A DNA stretch of 44,862 nt from positions 696,465-741,326 of the forward strand of contig NZ_HG931175.1 of assembly GCF_000582785.1 (NCBI RefSeq), in the 5' to 3' direction. Of this stretch, positions 10,187-19,554 are shown piece after piece (position 1 is the stretch's first letter; every line of letters starts with the position of its first letter). Source of the DNA: Candidatus Blastococcus massiliensis AP3. GTDB lineage: Bacteria; Actinomycetota; Actinomycetes; Mycobacteriales; Geodermatophilaceae. The notes under the pieces were generated by a model that was not told the origin of the DNA, searched no databases, and saw only the letters and a program-made list of their open reading frames with translations. A program made the translations under genes and the position numbers.

Positions 10187-10203
10187 AGGCTCGTCCCGAG
10201 CCT
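10187..10203 (+). terminator. Stem-loop between convergent YihY and DUF3039 genes
   Basis: AGGCTCG-TCC-CGAGCCT is a perfect 7-bp stem with a 3-nt loop about 28 nt after the YihY stop. It lies in the convergent gap and could act on either strand. Confidence 0.5.
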
Positions 10204-10216
10204 GCGTGGGATGAGG

Positions 10217-10229
10217 AGGACAGGGTCCT
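10217..10229 (-). terminator. Small hairpin just after the DUF3039 stop codon
   Basis: AGGAC-AGG-GTCCT directly follows the TAG stop on the minus strand. Reading from the stop, it is almost the same sequence as the element after DUF4193 (292-304). Confidence 0.4.
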
Positions 10230-10230
10230 T

Positions 10231-10458
10231 CTACTTCTTGAGCTGCTCGTAGACCTCCTTGCAGGCCGGGCACACCGGGCTGCCGGGCTTGGGGGTCTTG
10301 GTCACCGGGAAGACCTCGCCGCACAGCGCCTCGACCATGGTGCCCATGACGGCGCTCTCCGCGATCTTGTTCTTGCGGACGTAGTGGAAGACCTCGTTGG
10401 CGTTGCCGGTGTCCGCATCGCGGACGTCGGGCCGCTCGAGGATGTCGCTGCTGCTCAC
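10231..10458 (-). CDS. DUF3039 family protein
   Basis: This 75-residue soluble protein matches DUF3039, a small actinobacterial family of unknown function near sigA/sigB (compare Rv2708c). It contains FHYVRKNKIAESAVMG, a cysteine in EALCGEVFPVTK and a CPAC knuckle (SPVCPACKEVYEQ). The three cysteines suggest a metal site or redox pair, which is inference. The GTG at 10458 has GGGAG about 8 nt upstream. It is followed closely by a stem-loop and faces the YihY gene. Confidence 0.88.
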   Translation of the reverse strand: MSSSDILERPDVRDADTGNANEVFHYVRKNKIAESAVMGTMVEALCGEVFPVTKTPKPGSPVCPACKEVYEQLKK

Positions 10459-10532
10459 TGATTCGCTCCCTGGGTCCTCTCCGCGGTCGGGCCCGGTCCT
10501 CCGGACGCCGCCGCACCGGCGTCCATGATGGC

Positions 10533-10865
10533 TCAGCCCTCGATGACGCGTGCGGGGCGACTCTCCAGGACACGGTCGGGACGGGCGTCGTAGCGGTTGA
10601 CCTGCTGCCGCTTGATGGGCGGACGGTCGTTGGCCATGACCACGGCGATCCAGGGGAGGATGGTCCCCAGGACCGCGAAGATGAGCATCAGCCAGACGAC
10701 CTGGTAGAAGACGGCGGCCAGGACGAGGCAGACGCCACGCACGAGCATGGTGATGGCGTAGCGCTTCTTCCGGGCAGCGTGCTCGTCCAGCCTGCTGGTC
10801 TGGGCCTCGGTGATGAGCACCGGCTCGGACCGGCGGGGCCGCGGGAACTGCTCGTTGCTGGCCAC
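10533..10865 (-). CDS. DUF3099 family two-helix membrane protein
   Basis: This 110-residue protein has a basic N-terminus (VLITEAQTSRLDEHAARKK) and two membrane helices close together (ITMLVRGVCLVLAAVFYQVV and LMLIFAVLGTILPWIAVVMA). A short basic tail follows (DRPPIKRQQVNRYDARPD). The pattern matches DUF3099, whose M. tuberculosis member is Rv2709, next to sigB. Function is unknown. The GTG at 10865 is chosen because GGAGG lies about 10 nt upstream and the family N-terminus begins there. The gene is upstream of DUF3039 on the same strand, with a 74-nt gap. Confidence 0.85.
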   Translation of the reverse strand: MASNEQFPRPRRSEPVLITEAQTSRLDEHAARKKRYAITMLVRGVCLVLAAVFYQVVWLMLIFAVLGTILPWIAVVMANDRPPIKRQQVNRYDARPDRVLESRPARVIEG

Positions 10866-10992
10866 GGGTATCCATCCCTCCGCCGTGGGCGGACCGGGGC
10901 AGACCCCCGGCGCACCCCGGATCGCGCACCATGGTGCCACCGCGGAACGCGGCGTGCAGGCACCCGTGGCGCTGCCGACCTCGGGCCGGTGT

Positions 10993-11586
10993 TCAGGCGC
11001 GGTCGGCCTGCTTCGCCGCCTTGGCCGCCTGCTTCTGCTCCTGCTTGAAGCGGCGCACCTCGGCGAGCGACTCGGGTCCGCTGATGTCGGCCACCGACCG
11101 GCGCGAGTCCTGCTCGCCGTAGGCCCCTGCCGCCTCCTGCCAGCCGGCCGGGGTGACGGCGTACTGCTTGCCGAGCAGCGCGAGGAAGATGGCCGCCTTC
11201 TGCGCACCGAAGCCCGGCAGCTCCTTGAGCCGGCGGAGCAGCGTCGCGCCGTCGGGGACGTCGGCCCAGAGGTTCTCGGCGCGCCCGTCGTAGCGCTCGA
11301 CCAGCAGCCGGCACAGCTCCTGCGTCCGCCCGGCCATGGACCCCGGGTACCGGTGCAGCGCGGGCGGGCCCTGGAAGACGCGGGTCAGCTCGTCGGCGTC
11401 CGCGCCGGCCAGCTGCGCGGCGTCGAGGGCGTCCACGCCGAGGCGGTCGGCCAGCAGACGGGGTGCCCCGAACGCCCGCTCCATGGGGAACTGCTGGTCG
11501 AGCAGCATCCCGATCAGCAGCGCGAGCGGGTCGCGGCCGAGCAGCTCGTCGGCGGCGGGGTCCTGGGCGATGCGGAGGGTCGGCAC
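10993..11586 (-). CDS. HhH-GPD-type base excision repair family protein
   Basis: This 197-residue protein is related to DNA glycosylases of the helix-hairpin-helix GPD superfamily. The N-terminus LLIGMLLDQQFPMERAF is the family's first helix pair, and LKELPGFGAQKAAIFLALLG is the DNA-binding hairpin. Where catalytic members have a Gly/Pro-Asp segment, this protein has VTPAGWQEAAG, so the usual catalytic Asp is not evident. It belongs to a small actinobacterial subfamily of uncertain activity. The C-terminus is a Lys/Ala/Gln-rich tail. GTG 11586 is chosen because homologues begin at TLRIAQDP; no strong ribosome-binding site is seen. Confidence 0.8.
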   Translation of the reverse strand: MPTLRIAQDPAADELLGRDPLALLIGMLLDQQFPMERAFGAPRLLADRLGVDALDAAQLAGADADELTRVFQGPPALHRYPGSMAGRTQELCRLLVERYDGRAENLWADVPDGATLLRRLKELPGFGAQKAAIFLALLGKQYAVTPAGWQEAAGAYGEQDSRRSVADISGPESLAEVRRFKQEQKQAAKAAKQADRA

Positions 11587-11783
11587 ACCCTGAATGGTGC
11601 CGCACGCTGGTCCCGTCGCACCCACCCGCCAGCACGGTTGTCGTCACCACTCCGGGACCGGCTACGTCACCACCGGGGCTTACACGGCCCTGCGCCTGGG
11701 GCGATCCCGAGGACCTGGTCCGCCGACCGGGCGACCTGCGACGGAGCGCGCGGAAGGGGGCATCGGGAAGGCGCCCCGAGGCC

Positions 11784-11789
11784 TACCAT
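11784..11789 (+). promoter_or_regulatory. Candidate -10 hexamer TACCAT for the oxidoreductase gene
   Basis: TACCAT lies 44 nt before the ATG in the 247-nt divergent gap, and GGGAGCG follows as ribosome-binding site. No clear -35. The rest of the 11587-11833 gap shows nothing else I can support. Confidence 0.4.
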
Positions 11790-11833
11790 CCCCTCCTGCC
11801 GTCCGAGGGGGCGGCCCGCGGCTGGGAGCGACC

Positions 11834-13249
11834 ATGCGCGAGATCGACACCGACTATCTCGTCGTCGGCGCGGGCGCCTCGGCGATGGCGTTCGTCGATG
11901 TACTCCTGGCGCAGACGGACGCCCGGGTCGTCATGGTGGACCGTCGGCACCGGCCGGGCGGGCACTGGCTCGACGCCTACCCGTTCGTCCGGCTGCACCA
12001 GCCGTCGGCGTACTACGGCGTTCCCTCCCGGCGGCTCGGACACGATCGCATCGACGAGGCCGGGGGCAACCGGGGCTGGTACGAGCGCGCGGCCTCCGAC
12101 GAGATCTGCGACTACTACGCGCAGGTCCTGGAGCAGGACTTCCTCGCGTCGGGTCGGGTCCGCTTCCTGCCGATGTCCGAGTACCGGGGTGCGGACAGCG
12201 AGGGGCACCACGCCGCGTCGCTGCTGACGGGCGCTGAGACGACGATCCGCGCACGCAGGCTCGTGGATGCGACCTACGTGCAGTCCGAGATCCCGTCGCA
12301 GCGTCGGCCGGCCTACGCCGTCGACCCCGGGGTGCAGGTCATACCGCCGAACCACCTCGTCCACCTGGGCGGGGCACCGGACGGCTTCACCGTCATCGGA
12401 GCCGGCAAGACCGCGATGGACACGTGCTGCTGGCTGCTCGAGGCGGGTGTCGACCCGGAGCGGATCCGCTGGATCCGGGCCCGCGACCCCTGGCTGTTCG
12501 ACCGCGCGTTCATGCAACCCCTTGAACTGGTCGGATCGTTCATGCAGCTGCAGGCGCGGTGGCTGGAGGCGGCTGCCGACGCGGTCGACGGCGACGACTT
12601 CGCGGAGCGGCTGGAAGCGTCCGGCGTGTTCGTGCGGATCGACCCGGCCGTCGAGCCGCGCAGTTGGCGAGGAGCCACGATCAGCGTCGGGGAGATCGAC
12701 GCATTGCGGTCGATCTCCCGGGTCGAGCGCGGGGGGTACGTGCGCCGGATCGGCCGGCACTCACTGGTGCTGTCCCGCGACGACGTCGTGACCGAGCTGC
12801 CGACGACGCCCGGCGAGGTGTACGTCGACTGCACCGCACCCGGGGTCCGCGCCACAGCCGCCCATCCCGTCTTCTCCGGCGATCGGATCCTGCTGCAGTA
12901 CGTGACGGTCGGCCTCGTGCCGTGGAGCGCAGCCACGATCGGGTACGTCGAGGCGACCCGGGACGACGACCAGGAGAAGAACCGGTTGTGCCCCGTGCTC
13001 ACCTTCGAGGACGACGTCGCGGGGGCGCTGCGGACGGCGTACGCAGGGATGAGTGGGCTGGCCGCGCGCGGTACCCAACGGGACATCGGCGCGTGGACCG
13101 AGGCCTGCCGGCTCAACCCTGCAGCCGGCGCGAGCAGCCATGTCGACGACCTTGACGTCGCCGGTGCGCTGACGTCGATGGCGACGAGCTTCGGGCCGGC
13201 GATGGCCAATCTCGCACGTCGTGGTGCCGATCGCACGAGTCCCACCTGA
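11834..13249 (+). CDS. NAD(P)/FAD-dependent oxidoreductase
   Basis: This 471-residue flavoprotein is of the monooxygenase/amine-oxidase-like two-dinucleotide-fold type. The N-terminal FAD Rossmann motif is YLVVGAGASAMAFVD, followed by the ribose-binding DRRHRPGGHWLDAYPF. A second Rossmann motif, FTVIGAGKTAMDTCCWLLEAG at about residue 185, probably binds NAD(P)H. The substrate is unknown. Codon choice differs from its neighbours, with ATA, CAA, CTT, GAA, TTG and CGA occurring more often, for example near 12510-12530. Recent acquisition is plausible. Divergent from the HhH-GPD gene and convergent with DUF368. The ATG at 11834 has GGGAGCG just upstream. Confidence 0.88.
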   Translation: MREIDTDYLVVGAGASAMAFVDVLLAQTDARVVMVDRRHRPGGHWLDAYPFVRLHQPSAYYGVPSRRLGHDRIDEAGGNRGWYERAASDEICDYYAQVLEQDFLASGRVRFLPMSEYRGADSEGHHAASLLTGAETTIRARRLVDATYVQSEIPSQRRPAYAVDPGVQVIPPNHLVHLGGAPDGFTVIGAGKTAMDTCCWLLEAGVDPERIRWIRARDPWLFDRAFMQPLELVGSFMQLQARWLEAAADAVDGDDFAERLEASGVFVRIDPAVEPRSWRGATISVGEIDALRSISRVERGGYVRRIGRHSLVLSRDDVVTELPTTPGEVYVDCTAPGVRATAAHPVFSGDRILLQYVTVGLVPWSAATIGYVEATRDDDQEKNRLCPVLTFEDDVAGALRTAYAGMSGLAARGTQRDIGAWTEACRLNPAAGASSHVDDLDVAGALTSMATSFGPAMANLARRGADRTSPT

Positions 13250-13294
13250 CCTCTGGATGAAGGAGACCCGGTTCCCCCGCCGCTGGATCGGCCG

Positions 13295-14227
13295 TCAGGA
13301 CTGCGCGGCCGCCCGGCGCTCGACGCGGGTCTGCAGCGCCAGCGCCGCCGTGACCGCCAGGCCGGCCCCGACCGCGAGCGCGAGCATGGGCAGCGCCCCG
13401 CTGTCCGGAGCCAGCAGACCGCGGTCCTGGTCCTGCCACGGCCACAGCGCCCTCAGCGAGCCCGCCATGAGACCGGTCATGACCGACAGCGTGAGGGCGT
13501 GGTGCCGCCGCAGCGCCGCCTGCAGGGCCTTGACGAAGAGGCCGAGACCCAGCGCGGCGCCGAGGGCGAAGGCACCCAGGTAGGCGAGTTCCCGGTCGTT
13601 CACCGCGGCCAGGGTGGGCTGGTAGAGCCCCAGGGTGAGCAGGAGGAAGGAGCCCGACACCCCCGGGAGGACCAGCGCGCAGATGGCGACCGCAGCGGCC
13701 AGTGCCACCACCACGAGCTGCGGCTCGACGTCGCCGCTCGGCGGCAGGCCGGTGAGCAGGAACGCCGCCAGCGCGGCCAGCAGCGCCGCCGCGACGTCCC
13801 GCCGCGCCCAGCGGCCCACCATCCGGGCGGGGACGACGATGGAGAACAGCACCAGCCCGAAGAAGACGGCGCGCGCCCCGACGGGGTGCTCCTCGATCAG
13901 CGGTTCGATGAACCGGGCCGCGAGCAGGACGGCGACCAGCATCCCGGCCACCACCGGCAGGATCGTCGACCAGTGTGCCCGGCCCAGCTCCGCACGGGCG
14001 GCCGCCCCCTGTCGCGTGACGGCCAGCCGGAGGGCGCTCACGACGTGCCCCGCGCCGTCGATGAGCCGCTCGTAGACGCCGACGACGAGGGCGACGGTGC
14101 CCCCGCTGACACCGGGCACCACCTCGGCGACGCCCATCGCCATGCCCCGGACGACGTGGCCAGGGGCGGCGGTCAGGCGCGACTCGGGCGCGGGCGGCGT
14201 GGAACTGCCGGACATCGGTGAATACAC
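13295..14227 (-). CDS. DUF368 family membrane protein (polyprenyl-phosphate translocase family)
   Basis: This protein of about 310 residues has some eight membrane helices. It carries the two family signatures, GMAMGVAEVVPGVSGGTVALV near residue 30 and CALVLPGVSGSFLLLTLGLY in the second half, which mark an inverted repeat. Members of DUF368 (PopT type) have been reported to recycle undecaprenyl phosphate across the membrane, so a role in cell-wall lipid-carrier return is likely here but not proven. GTG 14227 is chosen because TAGTCT ends 7 nt upstream (leaderless layout); ATG 14215 is the in-frame alternative (306 residues). Confidence 0.9.
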   Translation of the reverse strand: MYSPMSGSSTPPAPESRLTAAPGHVVRGMAMGVAEVVPGVSGGTVALVVGVYERLIDGAGHVVSALRLAVTRQGAAARAELGRAHWSTILPVVAGMLVAVLLAARFIEPLIEEHPVGARAVFFGLVLFSIVVPARMVGRWARRDVAAALLAALAAFLLTGLPPSGDVEPQLVVVALAAAVAICALVLPGVSGSFLLLTLGLYQPTLAAVNDRELAYLGAFALGAALGLGLFVKALQAALRRHHALTLSVMTGLMAGSLRALWPWQDQDRGLLAPDSGALPMLALAVGAGLAVTAALALQTRVERRAAAQS

Positions 14228-14234
14228 CGGCACG

Positions 14235-14240
14235 AGACTA
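14235..14240 (-). promoter_or_regulatory. -10 hexamer TAGTCT, leaderless start of the DUF368 gene
   Basis: On the minus strand TAGTCT ends 7 nt before the GTG at 14227, with no ribosome-binding site between. It lies in the 153-nt divergent gap with the DUF1028 gene. Confidence 0.5.
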
Positions 14241-14380
14241 ACGGGCCGTCGGCCGTCGGCCCGGTCGCCCGCGGAGCCCGGGATCGGCGCGTCGGGCCTC
14301 CGGTCCCACGCGGCACACGGGATCCAGCGCGCACACCGGACCCGACGAATGGGCCGCTCCACCGTGGGCACGTGCGGACC

Positions 14381-15058
14381 ATGACGTTCTCCATCGTCGC
14401 CCGCTGCCCTCGGACCGGGGAGATCGGCGTCGGCGCCCTGACCGCCATGGTCGGCGTCGGCAAGATCGCCTGTCACGCACGGTCCGGCGCCGGCGCGATC
14501 AGCAGCCAGGCCAGCATGAACCCCTACCACGCCTACGACGGCCTCCCGCTGCTCGACGCCGGACGGTCGGCTCAGGAGACCCTGGACATGGTGCTGGCCG
14601 TGGACCCCGGGGCGGAGTTCCGGCAGGTGGGCGTCGTCGACCGGCGTGGCCGCGTCGCCGTGCACTCCGGAGCCCGCACGCTCGACTGGTCCGGTGACCG
14701 GGTGGGCGAGGGCTACGCACTGCAGGGCAACCGGCTCGTCGGCCCGGAGACCCTCGAGGAGGCGGCCGCGGCGTTCGAGGCCCACCCGGAGCTGGACCTG
14801 GTCGAACGGATCCTGCGCGCCCTGGAGGCCGGCGAGGCCACCGGCGCCGACCGGGAGGGCGCGCTGTCGGGCTCGGTCCTGGTGCACGGCCAGGAGGCCT
14901 ACCCCCTGTGGGACCTGCGGGCCGACCACGCCCGGGATCCGGCGGCCGAACTGCGCCGCCTCCACGACGAACTCGGCGAGCTGCTGGCGCCGGCGATCAG
15001 CAAGCTGCCGACCCGGGAGGACCCGCTCGGCCAGATGGTGCGCGAGCAGCTGGGCTGA
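14381..15058 (+). CDS. DUF1028 family protein (putative Ntn-hydrolase)
   Basis: This 225-residue protein starts with the family signature [18 protein letters not shown], where the Thr after Met is the presumed N-terminal nucleophile of an Ntn-hydrolase fold. [20 protein letters not shown] and [21 protein letters not shown] are further conserved blocks. Substrate and pathway are unknown; some relatives sit in amidohydrolase or aminotransferase contexts, but nothing here supports a specific one. ATG 14381 is chosen over GTG 14372 because the nucleophile must follow the initiator Met. The dtd gene follows on the same strand after 76 nt. Confidence 0.88.
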   Translation: MTFSIVARCPRTGEIGVGALTAMVGVGKIACHARSGAGAISSQASMNPYHAYDGLPLLDAGRSAQETLDMVLAVDPGAEFRQVGVVDRRGRVAVHSGARTLDWSGDRVGEGYALQGNRLVGPETLEEAAAAFEAHPELDLVERILRALEAGEATGADREGALSGSVLVHGQEAYPLWDLRADHARDPAAELRRLHDELGELLAPAISKLPTREDPLGQMVREQLG

Positions 15059-15134
15059 CCGTCGGAGGCCTGGTCGGCGACCGGCCTGTTCACCTCCTGA
15101 CGCCGGTGGAGACGCGCCGCGGGAGGATGACCCC

Positions 15135-15566
15135 GTGCGCGCCGTCGTGAGCAGGGTGTCTACAGCGGCTGTAACCGTCGGCGGGGCCGTCGTCGGGGAG
15201 ATCGGCCCCGGCTTGCTGTCACTGGTCGGAGTCGGACACTCCGACGACGGCGACCGGGCACGTCAGCTGGCCCGCAAGATCCACGCCCTGCGCATCTTCC
15301 CCGGGGACGACGGCGCCGTGTCGGCCGCCGATCTGGGCCTGCCGGTGCTCGTGGTCAGCCAGTTCACCCTCTACGCCGACACGCGCAAGGGACGGCGCCC
15401 CTCGTGGGGCGAGGCAGCCCCCGGCGAGGTCGCGGAGCCGCTGGTCGAGGAGGTGGTGGCCGAGCTGCGCCGCCGCGGCGCCCGGGTGGCGACCGGCGTG
15501 TTCGGCGCGCAGATGCAGGTCTCGTCGGTCAACGAGGGGCCGATGACCTTGCTGCTGGAGGTCTGA
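15135..15566 (+). CDS. dtd: D-aminoacyl-tRNA deacylase
   Basis: This 143-residue cytoplasmic proofreading enzyme removes D-amino acids (and glycine) from mischarged tRNA. Conserved elements are MRAVVSRV at the N-terminus, the active-site loop [17 protein letters not shown] and the cross-subunit Gly-cisPro motif in [14 protein letters not shown]. The length is standard for a DTD1 monomer, which works as a dimer. GTG 15135 is preceded by GGGAGG at 8 nt. The gene reads into the long sigB leader. Confidence 0.96.
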   Translation: MRAVVSRVSTAAVTVGGAVVGEIGPGLLSLVGVGHSDDGDRARQLARKIHALRIFPGDDGAVSAADLGLPVLVVSQFTLYADTRKGRRPSWGEAAPGEVAEPLVEEVVAELRRRGARVATGVFGAQMQVSSVNEGPMTLLLEV

Positions 15567-15636
15567 GCCGGAGCTCCCCGGGTAGCAGAGTGAGGGACAA
15601 CACTACCTGCGGGTTGCCTGTGAACCGGGGTCCTGT

Positions 15637-15664
15637 GGAACACGCGCCCCCGTCCGGGCCGTTG
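15637..15664 (+). promoter_or_regulatory. Candidate ECF sigma promoter (GGAAC-N19-GTTG) upstream of sigB
   Basis: GGAAC at 15637-15641 and GTTG at 15661-15664 are separated by 19 nt. Written as GGAACA-N17-CGTT, they fit the SigE/SigH/SigR-type recognition pattern known from actinobacteria, where sigB is a classic ECF target. The leader to GTG 15810 would be about 140 nt. Confidence 0.5.
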
Positions 15665-15809
15665 TGCAGTGCGTACCACACCGGACAGAAGAGCAACGGG
15701 GTAGGTCCGGACACCCCCGGAGCCCCATTGACGCCCGGATGCCAGCGCCGCCGCGCCACCGATGACCGGCGGGGTGCATCCGAACCGAAGGCAAGGACGA
15801 AGAAGCACC

Positions 15810-16802
15810 GTGACGCTGCTGCAGTCTTCCCCCAACGACACCCTCGAGGTGCGCTCCCGCACCGCGCGCCGCGAGCCCGACACCACCGGGCTCGTGTCGA
15901 CCGACCTCGTGCGCGTGTACCTCAACACGATCGGCAAGACCGCGCTGCTCACCGCTGAGCAGGAGGTCGAGCTCGCCAAGCGGATCGAGGCCGGCCTCTA
16001 CGCCGACCGCCTGCTCGGCGAGAAGCCGGACCTGACGCCGGCCAAGAAGCGCGACTACAAGGCGCTCGCCGTCGACGGCAAGGCCGCCAAGGCTCACCTG
16101 CTGGAGGCCAACCTGCGCCTGGTCGTCTCCGTGGCCAAGCGCTACACCGGCCACGGCATGACCTTCCTGGACCTCATCCAGGAGGGCAACGTCGGCCTGA
16201 TCCGCGCGGTGGAGAAGTTCGACTACACCAAGGGCTTCAAGTTCTCGACCTACGCCACCTGGTGGATCCGGCAGGCGATCACCCGCGCCATGGCCGACTC
16301 CGGCCGCACGATCCGGCTGCCCGTCCACCTGGCCGAGCAGGTGAACAAGGTCGTCCGCACCCGGCGCCGGATGCACCAGGAGCTGGAGCGCGAGCCCACC
16401 CCCGAGGAGATCGGGCTCGAGCTGGACATGACCGAGGAGCGCGTGGTCGAACTGCTCGAGCACAGCCGCGACCTGGTCAGCCTCGACCAGACCGTGGGTG
16501 CCGACGAGGAGTCGCGGCTCGGTGACTTCATCGAGGACGCCGACGCCGCGGTGGCCGAGGACGCCGTCGCCTTCCAGATGATGAAGGGCGACGTCCGCAA
16601 CGTGCTGAACACGCTCGAGGACCGGGAGCGGGACGTCGTCGTCCTCCGCTTCGGCCTCGACGGCTCGCAGCCGCGGACGCTGGAGCAGATCGGCAAGCAG
16701 TTCGGCCTGTCGCGCGAGCGGGTGCGCCAGATCGAGCGCGAGACGATGGCCAAGCTCCGCGACCCGGAGCGCGCCGACGCCCTGCGCGACTACCTGGCGT
16801 AG
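15810..16802 (+). CDS. sigB: Principal-like (group 2) RNA polymerase sigma factor SigB
   Basis: This 330-residue sigma-70 lacks the long N-terminal extension of SigA but is otherwise very close to it. Region 1.2 is [20 protein letters not shown]. Region 2 has [21 protein letters not shown] and [20 protein letters not shown]. Region 4 ends with [21 protein letters not shown]. The near-identical region 2.4 and 4.2 helices imply overlapping promoter recognition with SigA. In relatives SigB serves general stress and stationary phase. GTG 15810 has AAGGACGAAG upstream. The ECF-type promoter and the stem-loop at 16813 bound it as a single-gene unit; ideR lies 4 kb away instead of adjacent. Confidence 0.94.
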   Translation: MTLLQSSPNDTLEVRSRTARREPDTTGLVSTDLVRVYLNTIGKTALLTAEQEVELAKRIEAGLYADRLLGEKPDLTPAKKRDYKALAVDGKAAKAHLLEANLRLVVSVAKRYTGHGMTFLDLIQEGNVGLIRAVEKFDYTKGFKFSTYATWWIRQAITRAMADSGRTIRLPVHLAEQVNKVVRTRRRMHQELEREPTPEEIGLELDMTEERVVELLEHSRDLVSLDQTVGADEESRLGDFIEDADAAVAEDAVAFQMMKGDVRNVLNTLEDRERDVVVLRFGLDGSQPRTLEQIGKQFGLSRERVRQIERETMAKLRDPERADALRDYLA

Positions 16803-16812
16803 CACCAGCGAC

Positions 16813-16852
16813 CGACGAGAGCCCGTCCCCGGCAGGGGGCGGGCTCTCGTCG
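16813..16852 (+). terminator. Strong stem-loop between convergent sigB and the acetyltransferase gene
   Basis: Arms 16814-16825 (GACGAGAGCCCG) and 16840-16851 (CGGGCTCTCGTC) pair perfectly. The pairing continues through T-G and four C-G pairs to a GGCA loop, about 17-18 bp in all. It begins 11 nt after the sigB stop and ends 2 nt from the opposite stop at 16855, so it can serve both strands. Confidence 0.8.
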
Positions 16853-16854
16853 TG

Positions 16855-19554
16855 TCACACCGGTGAGCGCATCCGGCGGGGGCCGGGCTCCACCCGGGCG
16901 GTCGGCGGGCCGATGCTGGCGGTGCCGCCGGCGACCACGAGCGAGCGTCCGCCGTGCCACGGGTTGGCCGGGCCCACGATGACCGGCTCCAGCGTCAGGC
17001 GGAGCACCTCGGGCAGGTCGTCGGCCAGCCGTGCCACCCGCAGCAGCAGGTCCTCCAGCGCGGCGGTGTCGACCGGCTCCGAGCCGCGCCAGCCGTTCAG
17101 CAGCGGCCAGGCCCGCGGTCCGCGCACCAGCTCGGCCGCGTCGAGGTCGCTGAGCGGCAGCGTGCGGAAGGCCCGGTCGCCGAGCAGTTCGGTCGCCACT
17201 CCCCCGACGCCGAAGCTGACCAGGGCACCGAACGACGGGTCGTCGACGATCTCCACGACGGTCGCCACCCCGGGCGCCGCCATCTCCTGCACGATCACCG
17301 GGTCGCCGGACGGGATGGCCGCGAACGCCGCGCGCACGGCATCGGCGTCGGCGAGGTCCAGCCGCACACCGCCGAGGTCGGAGCGGTGCCGCAGCCAGGG
17401 CGCCGTCGACTTGAGGACAACGGGGTAGCCGATCTCCTCCGCCGCGGCGACCGCCGCCTCCGCGTCGGTGACCGTGCGGGTGCCCAGCAGCGGGACCCCG
17501 TAGGCGCCCAGCAGCGCGATCAGCTCGTCGTCGTCCAGCTCGCGGCCGGCGGGCGCGGCCTTCAGCGCGCCGCGCACCAGCGCCCGGGCGGCCGCCTCGT
17601 CGACGTCGGGCAGCTCGGGCACGTCACCGACGGGCCGACGGCGCCAGCGGGCGTACTCGGCGACCTTCGCCAGCGCGATGACCGCCCGCTCGGGCGTGCT
17701 GTACGAGGGCACCGAGCCTCGCGCCGGCATCCCGTGCTCGTCGGGGACGGCGAGCTCGGGCGGCACGCCCTCGGTGGACAGGAAGCTGGCGAGCACCGGC
17801 TTGGAGGAGCCGACGGCGACCTCGCGCAGCGCCGGTCCGAACTCGTGCGACCCCGCCATCAGCGGCGGCAGGAAGACCGCGACCACGGCGTCGACACGGT
17901 CGTCGTCGACCGCGGCCTGCAGGGCGTCGCGGAACTCCTCCGGCGTCCCGCTCACGCCGATGTCGACCGGCGCCTCGTGCGCGAGGTCCAGGCCCTCCTC
18001 GAGCACCGCGTCGGCCACCAGGACCCCGATGGCCGTGGAGTTGCCGACGATCGCGACCCGGTTGCCCGCCGGCAGCGGCTGGTGCGCGAGCAGGGTGCCG
18101 ACGTCGAACATCTGCGCCACCGTCTCGACGCGGATGACCCCGGCGGAGGCGAACAGCGCGGCGACCGACTGCTCCGGCACGGCCACCGACGTGCCGGCCA
18201 GGCCCGGGGTCACGCCGACGTGGCGGCCGCTCTTCACCGCGACGACCGGCTTGGTGCGGCCGACGGTGCGCGCCAGCCGGGCGAACTTGCGCGGGTTGCC
18301 GAAGCTCTCCAGGTGCAGCAGCACCACCTCGGTGCCGGGGTCGGTGGACCAGTACTGGAGCAGGTCGTTGCCGCTGACGTCGGCGCGGTTGCCGGCCGAG
18401 ACGAAGGTGGACAGCCCGATGCCCCGGCTGCGCGCCTGCTCCAGCAGCGCCACCCCGAGCGCGCCGGACTGGGCGAAGAAGCCCACCCGTCCCCGGCCCG
18501 GCACCATGGGCGCCAGCGAGGCGTTGAGCCGCAGCGCGGGGTCGGTGTTCACCACGCCGAGACAGTTCGGGCCCACGACCCGCATCCCCGAGGCACGCGC
18601 CGAGGCGACCAGCCGCCGCTCCACCTCCCGGCCCTCGGGGCCCACCTCGCCGAACCCGCCGGACACCACGATCAGCCCGCGCACCCGCTTGCGCCGGCAG
18701 GCCTCGACCACGCCGGTCACCTCGCCCGCAGGAACGGCCACGACCGCGAGATCCACGTCGTCGGGGATGGACTCGATGTCGTCGTACGCCGGCACCCCGC
18801 GCACGTGCCGGGCCGAGGGGTTCACCGGGTAGACCGGACCGGCGAAGCCGTAGTCGAGCAGGTGCCGCAGCAGCGCGTTGCCGATCTTGCCCTCGTCGTT
18901 GCTGGCGCCCACGACCGCCACCGACGACGGGGTGAGCAGCCGGGCGATGGAGCGGGACTCGCTGCGCTGCTCGCGCTCGTAGGCGACCGCGAGCGCGTCC
19001 TCGGTCTGCTCGATGGGGAAGGTCAGGTGGACGATGCCGTCCTCGTAGGAGCGCGAGGCCTTGTAGCCGGCGTCCTGGAAGACCCGCACCATCGTGCTGT
19101 TCTGCGCCAGCACCTCGGCGACGAACCGCTTGATCCCGCGCTCCCGGCCGGCCGCGGCCAGGTGCTCGAGCAGCACCGAGCCCAGTCCGCGGCGCTGGTG
19201 GGCGTCCTCGACGAGGAAGGCGACCTCGGCGTCGTCGGTCCCGGGGTAGCGGTCGTAGCGCCCGACCGCGATGACCTGGTCGCCGAGCAGCACCACGAAG
19301 GCCACACGGGCGTCGTGGTCGACGTGGGTGAACCGGTGCAGGTCCTTGTCCGACAGCCGCTTCATCGGCCCGAAGAACCGGTAGTACCGGGTCTGGTCGC
19401 TGCTGCGCTCCATCAGCCCGGTCAGGCCGTCGGCGTCCTCCGGGCAGATCGGGCGCAGGTGCACCGTCCCGCCGTCGGCGGCGACGATGTCGGCCTCCCA
19501 GTGCGGCGGCGGGGTGGGGGCCGCCTCGTCAGGGCCTGTCGGGCGCTCAGTCAC
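16855..19554 (-). CDS. GNAT acetyltransferase fused to ADP-forming acyl-CoA ligase-like domains (Pat-type)
   Basis: This is an 899-residue fusion. Residues about 28-180 form a GNAT domain with the acetyl-CoA loop [21 protein letters not shown]. Residues from about 203 form a CoA-binding Rossmann domain ([39 protein letters not shown]), followed by succinyl-CoA-ligase-like domains and a C-terminal ATP-grasp_5 ([34 protein letters not shown]). The SHTG segment bearing the catalytic His of active ADP-forming ligases is replaced by [11 protein letters not shown]. That loss also characterises Pat lysine acetyltransferases, so a regulatory protein-acetylation role is favoured. The GTG at 19554 overlaps the acuC stop by 8 nt. 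Confidence 0.88.
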   Translation of the reverse strand: MTERPTGPDEAAPTPPPHWEADIVAADGGTVHLRPICPEDADGLTGLMERSSDQTRYYRFFGPMKRLSDKDLHRFTHVDHDARVAFVVLLGDQVIAVGRYDRYPGTDDAEVAFLVEDAHQRRGLGSVLLEHLAAAGRERGIKRFVAEVLAQNSTMVRVFQDAGYKASRSYEDGIVHLTFPIEQTEDALAVAYEREQRSESRSIARLLTPSSVAVVGASNDEGKIGNALLRHLLDYGFAGPVYPVNPSARHVRGVPAYDDIESIPDDVDLAVVAVPAGEVTGVVEACRRKRVRGLIVVSGGFGEVGPEGREVERRLVASARASGMRVVGPNCLGVVNTDPALRLNASLAPMVPGRGRVGFFAQSGALGVALLEQARSRGIGLSTFVSAGNRADVSGNDLLQYWSTDPGTEVVLLHLESFGNPRKFARLARTVGRTKPVVAVKSGRHVGVTPGLAGTSVAVPEQSVAALFASAGVIRVETVAQMFDVGTLLAHQPLPAGNRVAIVGNSTAIGVLVADAVLEEGLDLAHEAPVDIGVSGTPEEFRDALQAAVDDDRVDAVVAVFLPPLMAGSHEFGPALREVAVGSSKPVLASFLSTEGVPPELAVPDEHGMPARGSVPSYSTPERAVIALAKVAEYARWRRRPVGDVPELPDVDEAAARALVRGALKAAPAGRELDDDELIALLGAYGVPLLGTRTVTDAEAAVAAAEEIGYPVVLKSTAPWLRHRSDLGGVRLDLADADAVRAAFAAIPSGDPVIVQEMAAPGVATVVEIVDDPSFGALVSFGVGGVATELLGDRAFRTLPLSDLDAAELVRGPRAWPLLNGWRGSEPVDTAALEDLLLRVARLADDLPEVLRLTLEPVIVGPANPWHGGRSLVVAGGTASIGPPTARVEPGPRRMRSPV

